Assembly: GCA_016859345.1 (NCBI GenBank)
Contig: CM029112.1
Location: forward strand, 16,375,225-16,439,224
Direction: 5' to 3'
DNA length: 64,000 bases
DNA from: Istiophorus platypterus
Lineage: Eukaryota; Chordata; Actinopteri; Istiophoriformes; Istiophoridae
Notes under the pieces: generated by a model
Told to the model about the DNA's origin: nothing
What the model saw: only the letters and a program-made list of their open reading frames with translations
Databases searched by the model: none
Translations under genes and position numbers: made by a program
Shown: positions 34,733 through 42,773 of the stretch, in pieces
How positions within the stretch are numbered: position 1 is the stretch's first letter
Layout: each line of letters opens with the position of its first letter

Positions 34733-37473
34733 CACTTACAGAAGGGTTATTCAAGGTTGATTAATGGGATGTGAAGGGGACTATAAGTGAACTTCAAGTC
34801 TATCAGATGGTATTCTTTTCATAGACTGTTAAACCACACACCACTGATTCACATTAGTTTCTGTCTTACAAAAAAATGCTGGTTGTAGTACTTGTTTTGG
34901 TCACCAGGTGGGGACATGCACTTTAAAAAAAAACCAAAGACTCCTCAGTGTATTCTCATCTATCAGGTACAGTCATTTTCCCACATGCTGTGTCAGCCCT
35001 GTATCTATTGTAGGAGACATACTAACATTGCACCTCTGATACTCAAAAACAAACCAAAAAATATTCTATGGCGTTCATGCATCAAAATTTCCACTGAAAG
35101 GTAAAAAAATGCAAAGGAGAAACAGGCAGCGCTATGAAGATTATTTCATTATACTTGTTTATTTGCACTTCACATGGGGTTACTTTCACTTCACGCTGCA
35201 AATAATAGGTAAAACCTGACCATGCAGGCTTTAGGGCTGGTAGAAAGCTGTTTAAAAAGTCTCCATGTGGAGCGTTCACTGATGTTACGTGAGCAAAAAC
35301 ATACTTCCCCAATAAAACACACGCAGAGATCACCTGTGTCAGGCAAGACTTCAAATAATAGAACAGTGTGCCATTACAAATACCCGTCCTAGGGTCTATA
35401 TTAAACTCTACTTCCGCATTTAATTATCAACAAGATTTCCTGACAGCAATCATGCCAGGCAGACCTCTGGTTAATAGTATTGATTTAAAAATTTTTACAA
35501 ATTTTACATTACTTCTGACGCCTAAAAAAAGACACAGAAAAATATGTAAAGGAGAACAACTATACTGTGAACTAGGCTGAATTGTCAATATACTGTTTCT
35601 CCAGTAAAAGCACAGTAGAGAGCAGATTTTAGATTCTGTTTTCTATAACAATGCAGTTCTTTAATATTGGCGGGAACAGAAACAATCAGCGATCATCTCT
35701 CCAATCTTCGACGGTCAATCTGTTCACCAGCCGTCACAAGCCTAATGCGTATAGAGCTCACTGTGACCAGACAGGGATCAGCTCGGCCGAGTTCAGCACA
35801 TTTTGTGCAGGACTCCAGTGTTTTCAATGAGTTCTGCTGATTATTTTCGAGAACAATCGAATAACGTTTACCCAAAGAGACATCTTTAAAATGCTTGTTT
35901 AAAATTATTAAATATGAAATATTAAATGGTTGAAAATATTGAAGGAAAAACATAAAACCATCATACTCTAAAAGCTGGGAAAATGAAATGTACAGCGTCT
36001 CAGATTTAAATTTATGTTTACTCATTTGGAAGGAGCATAAGCCTATATGAAGAGTTGAAGTAGAAGTAGACCCAGGAGTCACTCTGAAGGCAAGTATTAG
36101 TGATTTGAATTGAATCCAGTTAGCTGTGGGTAGTCAGTGGAGGTCAGTGAGCAGCAGAGTGAAATCTGCCCTTTTAGGCCGATCAAAAAACGGACAAACT
36201 GCCTCAGAAAAGGCCTCATGTGTTCTTATGTCCTATAGAGCGAAGCAGCGCGTCCGGGGGACAGATGCAACATGTTCAGAGAAGGATAGCTGGCCGTCAA
36301 ACATGACACCCAGGTTACTCTATCACACACATTTGATAAATGCTTCACCAGCTTTGGGAACATTTCCAACCGCATTCAAACAGGCTCGGGTAACACCTCT
36401 GCTCAAAAAGCCTTCAGCCGACCCTGCTCAAGTTGAGAGCTATCGACCGGTTTCGTTGCTTCCATTCTTATCTAAGGCTCAGGATTCCTCTCACGGAACG
36501 GCCTCCTTGATCCAAACCAGTCGGGCTTTAAGAGCAGCTACTCCTCTGTGCCACGGATGATCCTCGGTATAGATTGGAATTTAGACATTTAACAGCCTGT
36601 CAATCAGCTTATAGGTTAATTGACTAAGTGTTATATTTCTAATTGTATCTACAGTTGGATAGTGTCATTTGTAGCAACACATCATATTTTCTAAACGCTT
36701 CATATCTTTTGTAGGCAAACATTTTAACCAACACAGTAAGTAGTTACTTAAGGTGTCGAATAAATGTAGTTAAGTGAAGGGTGTAATAATTCCCTCTAAA
36801 CTGTAATGGAGTAGAGGTATAAAGGGGCATGTAAGGAAAATACTTGCGAGCACTACAAGTACCTCAAATTCACGCACATTTTAAGTCAAGTTTAGGAAAA
36901 ATTTTGTTATTTAACCACCATTATAAGAAGTGCACTTCACTGAAATATGGGAAGTACATTATTTTTCTCTTAGTATAGCGGGTGCATGTAGAAGACAGCA
37001 CTTGCTGTTTACAATGAGGTAATGTGAAGGGAGACCTAGTAGGTCTGAAATGTAAACTCTCAACCAGCAGCGTAACAGATACTTGAAAAACCTTTACACC
37101 CAAACACCTTGTCTCCCTCTAGGGACACTTGCTTGACACTTATATTCTCACAGTTTCTTGAAATATGGAGGAATGAGCCAGCAGTCATGTTTTTAAGAAA
37201 AAAAAAAAGGATTTAATCAAATGGCACCACGCCTCATCTTATTCCCTTTTACATGACGACCGAACATTCATTCGTTTAAGGGAAAACATTTTTAATTTGG
37301 TTCTCATGAAAAAAAAAAAAGAAATGCAACTTACCACTCCCCCTCTCTCTGACCAGCAGCAGGTTGGGGGCAGGCTGCAGGGACAACTCCAGCAGCTCAT
37401 TGGCCACAGCTTCACTCTGAGGGCTGGGGATGGAGGCTTTGGCATCTGGTCTCTCACCAAAGTTGTTCTCCAT
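1..37473 (-). CDS. mrtfa: Myocardin-related transcription factor A, long form (C-terminus off the window)
   Basis: Actin-sensing coactivator of SRF: G-actin holds it in the cytoplasm through RPEL motifs, and on actin assembly it enters the nucleus and drives CArG-box genes. Coding exons in transcript order: 37335-37473, 20373-20438, 13692-13747, 12894-12969, 12621-12782, 10020-10237, 9653-9835, 8949-9017, 8572-8756, 8110-8296, 7428-7698, 6974-7140, 4270-5316, 3762-3959, 2467-2583, 940-1068, 393-441, 1-278. All junctions have GT/AG borders and compatible phases, giving 1199 codons without a stop before the edge. Order seen: three RPEL motifs (about residues 47-165), basic box (324-337), SAP (448-482), leucine zipper (657-692), glutamine-rich tract (about 786-942), start of the transactivation region. 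It is called MRTF-A rather than MRTF-B or myocardin from TEDYLKRKIR, ETSAEPSLQAKQL and SPLTQLNLQ, which follow the MRTF-A form. The fish paralogue (a or b) cannot be told. Confidence 0.95.
940..3959 (-). CDS. mrtfa: mrtfa exons before the transactivation domain
   Basis: Three exons: 3762-3959 with PTLVTDSNGNHFLIALTN, the counterpart of the conserved PTLITDSTGTHLVLTVTN block; 2467-2583, a basic/polar segment (…GHNHVQILKADNQSKQH…) that appears lineage-specific; and 940-1068 with PPSLQPFFKDQE, matching mammalian HPLQPLF. All are phase 0 with GT/AG borders. The introns between them hold transposon remains. Confidence 0.88.
1259..1585. mobile_element. Short terminal-inverted-repeat (MITE-like) element
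   Basis: Left end GTGGCTCCCAACC and right end GGTTGGGAATCAC are near-perfect inverted copies 330 bases apart, with no coding capacity between them. A related left end occurs at 13142 (CAGTGGTTCCCAAACTTTTT…ATCAGGTGT), so this is a dispersed family. Confidence 0.55.
2703..3536 (-). mobile_element. Decayed Tc1-like DNA transposon in an mrtfa intron
   Basis: Ends are inverted: CAAAATTATTGGCACCC at the left and GGGTGCCAATAATTT at the right. The minus strand between them still spells broken Tc1 transposase, including an NDPKH-like catalytic stretch and DLNPIE in shifted frames, plus a 60-codon open piece at 2652-2834. About 0.83 kb, with stops and indels, so inactive. Confidence 0.75.
4270..5316 (-). 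CDS. mrtfa: mrtfa large exon: leucine zipper and glutamine-rich region
   Basis: One 1047-base open exon (349 codons). It starts SSPLTQLNLQ and then has the family dimerisation zipper DKDKMLQEKDKQIEELTRML followed by RQKQRLVEVLRMQLEHGKR. Next is a segment with LVRVKQEPPDK and VTIKQEAIE, which look like SUMO-type VKQE/IKQE sites as in mammalian MRTF-A. The last 150 or so residues are dominated by glutamine with Lys, Leu and His, encoded by mixed CAG/CAA. I recall no tract of this size at that position in mammalian MRTF-A. Acceptor CTGTCTAG, donor GTAAGG. Confidence 0.93.
5405..5495. repeat. Dispersed repeat copy
   Basis: ATCCAATAGTTGCTGAGATA followed by TTTCTGTCTGGACCAA matches the core of the units at 32850 and 32970. 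Non-coding. Confidence 0.5.
5595..6010. mobile_element. Relic of a dispersed DNA element
   Basis: Begins GCATGAAAAGGTTTGGGCAC, a signature of a widespread fish DNA-transposon end, and continues through non-coding sequence (…CATTCTTCCTTGCAAAAGGC…). No frame survives and the far end was not located. Confidence 0.4.
6974..7140 (-). CDS. mrtfa: mrtfa exon between SAP and leucine zipper
   Basis: Encodes a serine/threonine/proline linker (…TVSPTPVSLTLSD…) ending SDPLGEM, equivalent to mammalian VSPTPSERSLLS…GEM. The donor is GTGGGA, the same non-preferred type used at other junctions of this gene. The next exon opens ATGAGTTCACCTCTC, giving GEM-MSSPLTQ. Confidence 0.88.
7428..8296 (-). CDS. mrtfa: mrtfa exons with the SAP domain
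   Basis: Exon 8110-8296 is a serine/threonine/proline-rich linker ending LPPNLDEMK. Exon 7428-7698 continues directly with VVELKSLLKLHSLPVSGTKN and then DLIERLRTYQEL, the SAP fold (two helices with the LPVSGTK turn) that binds DNA or chromatin and is diagnostic of the family. The rest of the exon is a low-complexity Ser/Thr/Gly tail. It ends with one base left over, matched by the two-base start of the next exon. Confidence 0.95.
8572..9017 (-). CDS. mrtfa: mrtfa exons with the basic box and first glutamine run
   Basis: Exon 8949-9017 encodes a lysine-rich segment (RHKKPKDNKPK). Exon 8572-8756 opens with IKKLKYHQYIPPDQKGD, the invariant basic box of myocardin proteins that contacts SRF and contributes to nuclear import, followed by DSSYAKILQQQQLFLQLQIL, also highly conserved. 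The acceptor of the 69-base exon lies only about 25 bases from a long (TA)n/(GACA)n microsatellite. Confidence 0.95.
9043..9176. repeat. Compound microsatellite (TA)n then (GA/GACA)n
   Basis: About 57 bases of alternating AT followed by GAGA/GACA units. It occupies the branch-point zone upstream (minus strand) of the mrtfa exon 8949-9017. Confidence 0.9.
9653..10237 (-). CDS. mrtfa: mrtfa exons, serine/proline-rich linker
   Basis: Exons 10020-10237 and 9653-9835. The first carries CDEDSNDSLSSEQPVGQES, matching the conserved acidic DEDSSDALSPEQPASHES block that follows RPEL3 in MRTF-A, and ends in PSPTQ. The second is proline and serine rich and opens KAIVKPSVVSED. Low-complexity linker, probably a phosphorylation region. 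Confidence 0.9.
10238..12620 (-). other. mrtfa intron, no recognised feature
   Basis: AT-rich, with a T-run (12551-12567) just before the exon. No open frame with coding character on either strand. Confidence 0.7.
12621..13747 (-). CDS. mrtfa: mrtfa exons with RPEL motifs 2 and 3
   Basis: Three exons: 13692-13747 (LKSSAVFHEQRRSLERAR), 12894-12969 (TEDYLKRKIRTRPERKEL, RPEL2) and 12621-12782 (ISHRPGPMELIHKNILPV, RPEL3). The basic run QLQLKRARLADDLN in the third is part of the bipartite nuclear import signal that overlaps the RPEL region. Motif order and spacing are those of vertebrate MRTF-A. RPEL3 has HRP where the mammalian form has QRP, and IHKN where it has VEKN. Confidence 0.95.
13142..13510. 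mobile_element. Second copy of the same MITE-like family
   Basis: Starts CAGTGGTTCCCAAACTTTTT followed by ATCAGGTGTCCC, as at 1257, and shares the run of TTAT/CCAT-rich blocks (…TCCATC…). Its right end is too diverged to fix. Confidence 0.45.
13748..20372 (-). other. mrtfa intron
   Basis: Holds the long inverted repeat (16654-17828). The remainder is AT-rich intron with no supported gene; open frames up to about 130 codons on either strand lack domains or splice support. Confidence 0.7.
16654..17828. repeat. Long imperfect inverted repeat
   Basis: Left arm about 16654-17000, right arm about 17484-17828, spacer about 480 bases. Matching blocks include CACCACATCCTCTTTGTCTC, CATAAAACATCTGACTACAC, TAGCTCATAGCATGTTTGCA and TTGAATGGCATTTGTTCATT, each present in reverse complement in the other arm in mirrored order. 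Arms differ by several small indels. No coding frame. Lies in the mrtfa intron 13748-20372. Confidence 0.8.
20373..20438 (-). CDS. mrtfa: mrtfa exon with RPEL motif 1
   Basis: Encodes VLQLKLQQRRTREELVNQG, the first RPEL actin-binding motif of the family, with the R-x-x-x-E-L core. The acceptor is GTGTTCAG and the donor GTAAGT. The phase (two bases in, one base out) accepts either of the two upstream first exons. Confidence 0.95.
21858..21892. promoter_or_regulatory. Cluster of three CAGCTG E-boxes, candidate enhancer core
   Basis: CAGCTG at 21858-21863, 21878-21883 and 21884-21889. The last two form the 18-bp perfect palindrome CGGCAGCTGCAGCTGCCG (21875-21892). CAGCTG is the preferred site of muscle and other class II bHLH dimers. 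It lies in the mrtfa intron 3' of exon 1b. Confidence 0.3.
22654..23960 (+). mobile_element. Decayed Tc1-like transposon, right end lost
   Basis: Starts at a TA target with CAGTGGGTAAAATAAGTATT, the terminal repeat of a common fish Tc1 group. An ATG at 23032 opens MGKSKELSQDLHNLIVAKHT, but the transposase frame is broken by many stops and shifts; SPDLNPIENLWKEL is still readable near 23785-23830. The matching right terminal repeat is absent, and the sequence changes character after about 23950. It lies in an mrtfa intron, opposite in orientation to the gene. Confidence 0.8.
28694..28823 (-). CDS. mrtfa: mrtfa alternative first coding exon (exon 1b)
   Basis: An open frame of 43 codons from ATG at 28823 ends at a GTGGGA donor with one base (G) left over. 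This is the same phase as exon 1a, so it would splice cleanly to the RPEL1 exon (…CQSLRQ-V-LQLKLQQRR). It encodes a charged segment with NMDERAIRFELERQACQ. Alternative short N-termini are known in the myocardin family. This one is inferred from phase and frame only; I do not recognise its sequence. A candidate acceptor (CTCATTCAG) lies just upstream of the ATG. Confidence 0.65.
29200..29535 (-). promoter_or_regulatory. Candidate alternative promoter/5' untranslated exon for mrtfa exon 1b
   Basis: A locally GC- and CpG-richer block in an AT-rich intron, with a NotI-type GCGGCCGC at 29346-29353 and a CGTCGTCGACGG run. On the minus strand a GTGAGAGG donor-like site follows TCGGTCGTGCCAA near 29455. 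Its place 0.4-0.7 kb upstream of exon 1b makes it a plausible start region. No TATA box is evident. Inference only. Confidence 0.35.
31509..31531. repeat. (GT)n microsatellite
   Basis: Short GT run in the intron between mrtfa exons 1a and 1b. Confidence 0.8.
32790..33070. repeat. Tandem/dispersed repeat carrying a 'CAACAGTTGTTGAG' core
   Basis: Two degenerate units (about 32850 and 32970) share ATCCA(A/G)CAGTTGTTGAG followed by TTTC(A/T)(C/G)TCTGAA. A third copy sits at 5410-5490 in the last introns of mrtfa. On the minus strand all read (L)VQTEISQQLLD-like peptides, which is a repeat effect and not a gene. Confidence 0.55.
34692..34729. repeat. (CA)n microsatellite
   Basis: Nineteen CA units in an mrtfa intron. 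Confidence 0.9.
36330..36560 (+). mobile_element. LINE reverse-transcriptase fragment (L2/CR1-like)
   Basis: Translates to FPTAFKQARVTPLLKKPSAD, then ESYRPVSLLPFLSK, the fingers/palm entry motif of L2/CR1-type non-LTR retrotransposons, then shifts frame at NQSGFKSSYS. Short, 5'-truncated and broken. It sits in the mrtfa intron. Confidence 0.75.
36700..36870. repeat. Dispersed fish repeat, reverse copy
   Basis: TGGAGTAGAGGTATAAAGGG … TACAAGTACCTCAAATT is the reverse of the family seen at 62590-62790 (CTTTACTTTTTACTCCATTA). Non-coding. Confidence 0.5.
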
Positions 37474-37509
37474 GGTTACCAGAGGCTCAGAGTCAGGCTC
37501 GTATCAGAC
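37335..37509 (-). CDS. mrtfa: mrtfa first coding exon, long isoform (exon 1a)
   Basis: ATG at 37473 sits in a strong Kozak context (GTAACCATGG). The 46 residues include SPQSEAVANELLELSLQPAP, nearly the same as the N-terminal segment of mammalian long MRTF-A. The exon ends at a GTAAGT donor with one base left over, which joins to the exon at 20438 to make a valine (…RERGS-V-LQLKLQQRR). A likely acceptor (TTTGTAG) lies just upstream, so 37474-37509 would be 5' untranslated. An in-frame TGA 11 codons before the ATG stops any extension of the frame. Confidence 0.88.
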
Positions 37510-39925
37510 CTACAAAGTGAAGAAACACATAAACACACAAGTCTTCGGCCCAAACGTACATTCACAATACCTTTGCCTTACCTATATGCATATTGTATAT
37601 TACTTCCCATTCACCTGCCTCTGATAATCTATATTCTTTTCTTCTCTCTCTGTGTCACTCTATCACTCCCTACTACTGTTCTACCAATCACATGCACCTT
37701 CTATCTTTCCCTCCAACTCCCTCTCTCTGTCAAAATGAGTCATTCCTAGTTATATGAGCCTGGACTTAACAGTGAAGATATAACAGAGGTAAAGGACACT
37801 CCGGTGTTCGTAACATCAACAAAGGGTCCACCACTCTGTTGTTATAGGCAACTCATCATAAACACAGAGAGTTGCTGGAATGGCAATGAGCCGCTGTGTA
37901 AAAAAACAACACCACACTCTCTGTGGAAACACATTACATAATTAACCACTGGCTACTCAGAGAAGAAAGGCAATCCCTGAATGCTAAACACACACACACG
38001 GCTACATGTTCAAGGTTAAATAAAGTATCACAGTTTTTGTAGGGTTCACCCGGTTAAACCTAAGACTGAAAACACGATCAATTACTGGCATGAAGGCAGT
38101 AATCCAAAAAGATACAACAATCTAAAACCATAGTTTTATCTTTTTATGTTTATTACAAGAAGATATTAGCATTATTCTGACAGTGTTACAGTCTAATAAT
38201 ATAATACATTGGTGGTTAAAATGCTACACAATGAACCTTCTTCACCATTTGATGTAGCACTGTTTACCCACATTGTATCCACTCATTAACTTTCTTCAAC
38301 TCTGTTTATCTAGGGAAAGTAAAAGGATCACATGTCTCTGTCAAATGAAGTACTGCCTAACATTTGCACAGTCTGCTGTGCACCTAGGAACTGTCCTCTG
38401 CTCTCCTCCACTGAAAGCTCATGGTTCTGCTAAAACAATGTACTGAAACAGAATAAAATATCAGACAACTAAATGCGCTTTATATAAAAAAAAATATTGT
38501 GCTCAAGTGTCCAACGAGTCGCCAGTTTGAAAAGAAAAATAGCAGGCTAAGTCTATTATTTTTGGAAAAAAACACAAAATTTTTTCCGTCATATCTCACT
38601 CTCAATCCAGTGTTTCACTGTTTGTGTTACACACCTCATATATATATATATATATAAAACAACCCTGAAACTACAGATTCATCCCACATCACATCCATTC
38701 ATGGTTCGACACAGGTTTAATTAAGTGGTTAGTAGTAAGGATCTGAGACAAGTTGCAATAGGAGTAGTAAGAGTTATGTTTGTGGCGCTGATACAACTGT
38801 AATACCAACCCTAGACAAAACATTTCCATCAGAAGGACAGTTTTGACCTTTTTTGGTGTTTGAGGGAAACACTGACCTTCAGTTAAAGGCTGAGAGCACT
38901 GTTACAGACTATTAAAAATAAATCTAATTTTACCTTCCTGAAGCAGCCTCAACTAGTTTATGGTAATGTCTGTTGACATGGCAACCTGTCTTAGGCCCTG
39001 ACTACTCCCCAAAGTACATTAAAGTCTGCATTTACCATATGACATCACTATGTGGAGAGGTCCAAAGTTTGACAGCCTAGGTCTGCTGGGTTTAGTTTCT
39101 GCTCCTAAACTATAGGTACATGTACATGGAGTCTCATATATTTTGATTAAAATTGATCTAAAAGCCCAAAAAGAATAAAAATGCTTTATATAAACCCCCT
39201 TAAGTCAGAATAAACAGGACAAAACTGAAATTTCAATTGGCTGCCAAGGAATAGTTTAAACCTTTTCATAAACCGATCAGCAAGAAATTTTTACCAATTT
39301 AAATGATTTTACTTGATTATTTTCTGGCTTTGTTCTTTCTGCACTTTCTCTCCATCTTGTCATAAATTCGTGGATACATATGTTTCTCCACTTCCCATAA
39401 ACAGTCCCTTGTTATTGTAGCTGTTATCAGGCTGTCGCTTGATTAAGAGCAAGACAATAACAGCAACTACTGGACTGAACAGACATTACACATCCATTTT
39501 GAAGGAGCTGATCAAATATGTATTAGTGTTGTGTCATTTATGAACATTTAATTCAAAAGAATGAATCTTGTGGGTGAACCATGGGAACTATATCACTTCC
39601 TGATACAATTCATTCTCTGTCGATTCAGCTGTTTTCTCAGTAAGTCACAAATGAACATGCAGAGATACACACACTGAGTAAGTGATTCAAGTCAGAGGAA
39701 GGATTGGTGTGTGTTCAAGACAGCATATTCACAATGATTTATTAACACTGGTCTTGGACTATAATCCAGATATATGGCATTATTTAGATTGATGTTATAT
39801 GCATAGGCTAACACTTACACTAACATTTAAAGTTTTGCGCAGTATCATTCTAGATACACACAATGTTACTGTTGAAAAAGAGGAGAGCTATAAGGATACA
39901 CTCACTGAATGAAGCGTGCACATGT

Positions 39926-40010
39926 GTGTGTCACTGCTAATCTGTGTATAATAGATGTGTGTCATTGCTAATCTGTGTATAATAGATGAGTGTCATTGCT
40001 AATCTGTGCA
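39926..40010. repeat. 31-bp minisatellite, about 2.8 copies
   Basis: TCA(C/T)TGCTAATCTGTGTATA recurs at 39931, 39962 and 39993, a period of 31 bases. Confidence 0.85.
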
Positions 40011-41344
40011 GGGATGACATATTTTTGTACGCCAACCCACAAGTTAGCATCTTCATGGTTCCCTGGACAAAAAGATAATAGGATTTTTTCTTTGGCCTTT
40101 GAATAACTCAGAAAATAAGCTCTGTGAAAAACAAAGGTTTTTTGATACTTACACGTGTTGAAAGCAAGATAACCTTCTCAAAATTAACACTAATTTTTAC
40201 AGCCTAACTACTACTACTTGCCAGAAGAAAAAGGCTAATGTTAGGCTATAAACGAACTTCCCCATGGTCGCATGGCTTCAGCATAACCTCCACTAAGGTT
40301 CCAACTACTAACTTCATTTAGCACAATTACCTCTTCTACAAAAGCTTCTCTTCATAGAGATTTAGTAAAAGTTTTCAGAAAACCTCTGATTGGCCTGATG
40401 ATGTTTAACGTCCCTGACAACCTCTGTAGTCCCATTTGGCCACTAGTTGGCAAACATTCTTTTTTTTTAGACAAAGTAAAAGCTTTAAAAATCACAAGTG
40501 GCTATGGTGATGTCAACCGAATTGATGATTACAATAATAATAATAATTATTATTATAAGCAGAGACTTACCCACATGTTTCTTATGCTGGTTATTAATAC
40601 TCCTTTTGCTTCTTTTCTCGTCTTTGCCACATTCAGCTTTATGTGTCATACCTGGGGTTTCTCTGTTTTTTGGAGGGGTTTTTTTGGGGCCAAAAATTTT
40701 ATCTTAAATGTTCCTCCTTCTATCTTTACTCGGGCTTCTCTTTTTCAAGTGCCTGACTGTCACAAAAGTGTTAGTGTGGAGTATCAGATGAAAAGTTCAA
40801 ATTTGTTTTCAACTTGTATTTATATGTAAATGTATAAATCACATTGCCAGTGAGTTAAATCAGAAAGTAAAGTGTTGACTCAGATCTACTCACTAGAAGG
40901 GAACATTGCAGTGAACATGAGCCCAGAGTTATAGACATTTACCTAGTAGTACCAAATAATTAATTCAATAGTTAGGTGTTTGGAAAATATACATGCTGGA
41001 CATAATAAACAACAAAATCCCCAGCTCACTGGCTTATCCTTCATGTTCAACTGTTATCATTTCAATAGTTAAGGAGCTGGACTGAATGTTCAGCCATGTT
41101 ACAGCTCAGTAATATTCTTAAAAATACATCTACTCCTTTTATGTCCTTGAAAAATCCCAAAGGAACAGCTGAAGCAAATATTGTTCATTTTTCTGTCTCC
41201 TACTTCACTAGAAAGTACATACCATGTGGATGCCTCAAGTTTCAGCATCTTACTTGCGTAAGGTACATACTGGATAAAACGGGTTTTCCAAACTGGTTGT
41301 GATTTCATGATCATAAAACTCCATGTCTTGTAAGCAAGCAGGAA

Positions 41345-41835
41345 CCTAAATATTTATAACTGTCCTAGTATGACAAAATAACTGAACCAATGAGGAAGAC
41401 ATCTGGTCAGATATCCCCTTTTCTCTTTATGATATGATCTCAGTTTTATCTTTATTCATCTTTGTTGCTATTCACTACACCAGCAATGCACAATATTTAC
41501 TGAGGATCCTGTTCAGTCTCTGCCAGAAGATCCACATTATCTGCATAATGAAAAGTACCAACTTAAAATCAGAAGGTCTGACCCCAGCAGCTGCTGATTC
41601 ACTTCAAATGACCTGTTTCAGTCATTAATTTGCACACATAAAACTGAGAGTCGATAGAGAATCTTTTTCAAAAAATTCTAGCATAAAGGTTTGTGTGAGG
41701 ACACATTGAGAAATGGCTCAAATAAACATTAAACTAAGATTTGAGGTGAGCATAGAGGAGTTTCCCCCCTCAGCAGATAAATCTGAAAACAGTCCTTTAG
41801 TGTCAAAATCTTCACATGCATCTCTCTGCACAGTG
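41345..41835 (-). mobile_element. LINE fragment, copy 1
   Basis: Minus strand reads FHYADNVDLLAETEQD with shifts, the F/YADD catalytic block of a reverse transcriptase. Highly similar to 46020-46635 (for example the shared block starting TTGTTGCTATTCACTACACC), but missing the internal part. Confidence 0.7.
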
Positions 41836-42163
41836 AGGTTGCACAGTCAGGCTACCCAACAGTAAGCAAAACATAGGGATACTGAGTCAACCTTATGTAT
41901 AAACTATGTATGTATGTATATGTAGCCCAACTAATAACCTGCTGGGACATAGACAGATATCAATACTAGAAAACATTTCTGAGGGCAGATGTCATTATCC
42001 ATGATTGTAAATAAGGATTAACAGAAGCTTATTACTTTAATATATGTGAATGTCCCAGCAAGAGACTGGAGATGTGAGTGACAGGCAATCCACACAATGT
42101 AAAAGTTGACCTGCTTTACAGCTGAATGAAAGATGTTGTTATTGTCTGAGACCCATAACCAAC

Positions 42164-42167
<4 letters not shown>

Positions 42168-42235
<68 letters not shown>
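42168..42235. repeat. (TA)n microsatellite
   Basis: Roughly 68 bases of uninterrupted alternating TA in the large mrtfa 5' intron. Confidence 0.9.
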
Positions 42236-42238
<3 letters not shown>

Positions 42239-42773
42239 AATAGACAGTCACTGAAGTGAGGGGGCCCTTGGTGGTTTGAGTCCTTACACCTTATGAAGCT
42301 TGGAGTTCACTGATTTGTTGTATGTCTTGTTGTATGTAGACACAGGATGTTTAACTGGTAAAACTAAATAGTAGCGTGGGGTCAGACCAGGAAACATCAT
42401 GTCATCTCCACTTTGTTCCTAAACTTTCAAGAGCAAAAATTCTTTTCACCATCTGTTACACTGAAAAAGTTTTTTGTTTTGTTTTTTTCTTGAACATAGT
42501 AAACAAAATATATTGTCAATATTTTCACATAGTGCTTTTAACGTAAGTTCATAAATGTTCACAACCAATCAGATGGGAGTTGTAAAATGCCAAATGTCAA
42601 CTTTTAGAAAATGACATCAAACTACATCCAAACGGCAACTTGAACGATAACTACAAAAGAAAGTTTGATAAAAAAACAAAAATCTGAAACTGCAATACGG
42701 TTTCAAGATCCCCATCATCAGCATTTCAGTGGCTGCTCTCTTTGTTTCCATTTAGTATATTTACTGAACTAAA

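Larger units (their letters stand above)
28824..37334 (-). other. Region between alternative mrtfa first exons
   Basis: Contains the CpG-richer block (29200-29535), microsatellites, the repeat pair at 32790-33070 and the LINE fragment (36330-36560). No other gene is supported. Confidence 0.65.

Noticed and set aside
35693..36082. 129-codon minus-strand frame
   Set aside because: Lies beside a LINE fragment and has no recognised domain; probably repeat-derived sequence that happens to be open.
40398..40829. 143-codon plus-strand frame with hydrophobic runs
   Set aside because: Contains Asn runs from an (AAT)n tract and Phe/Leu from T-runs; no homology or signals recognised.
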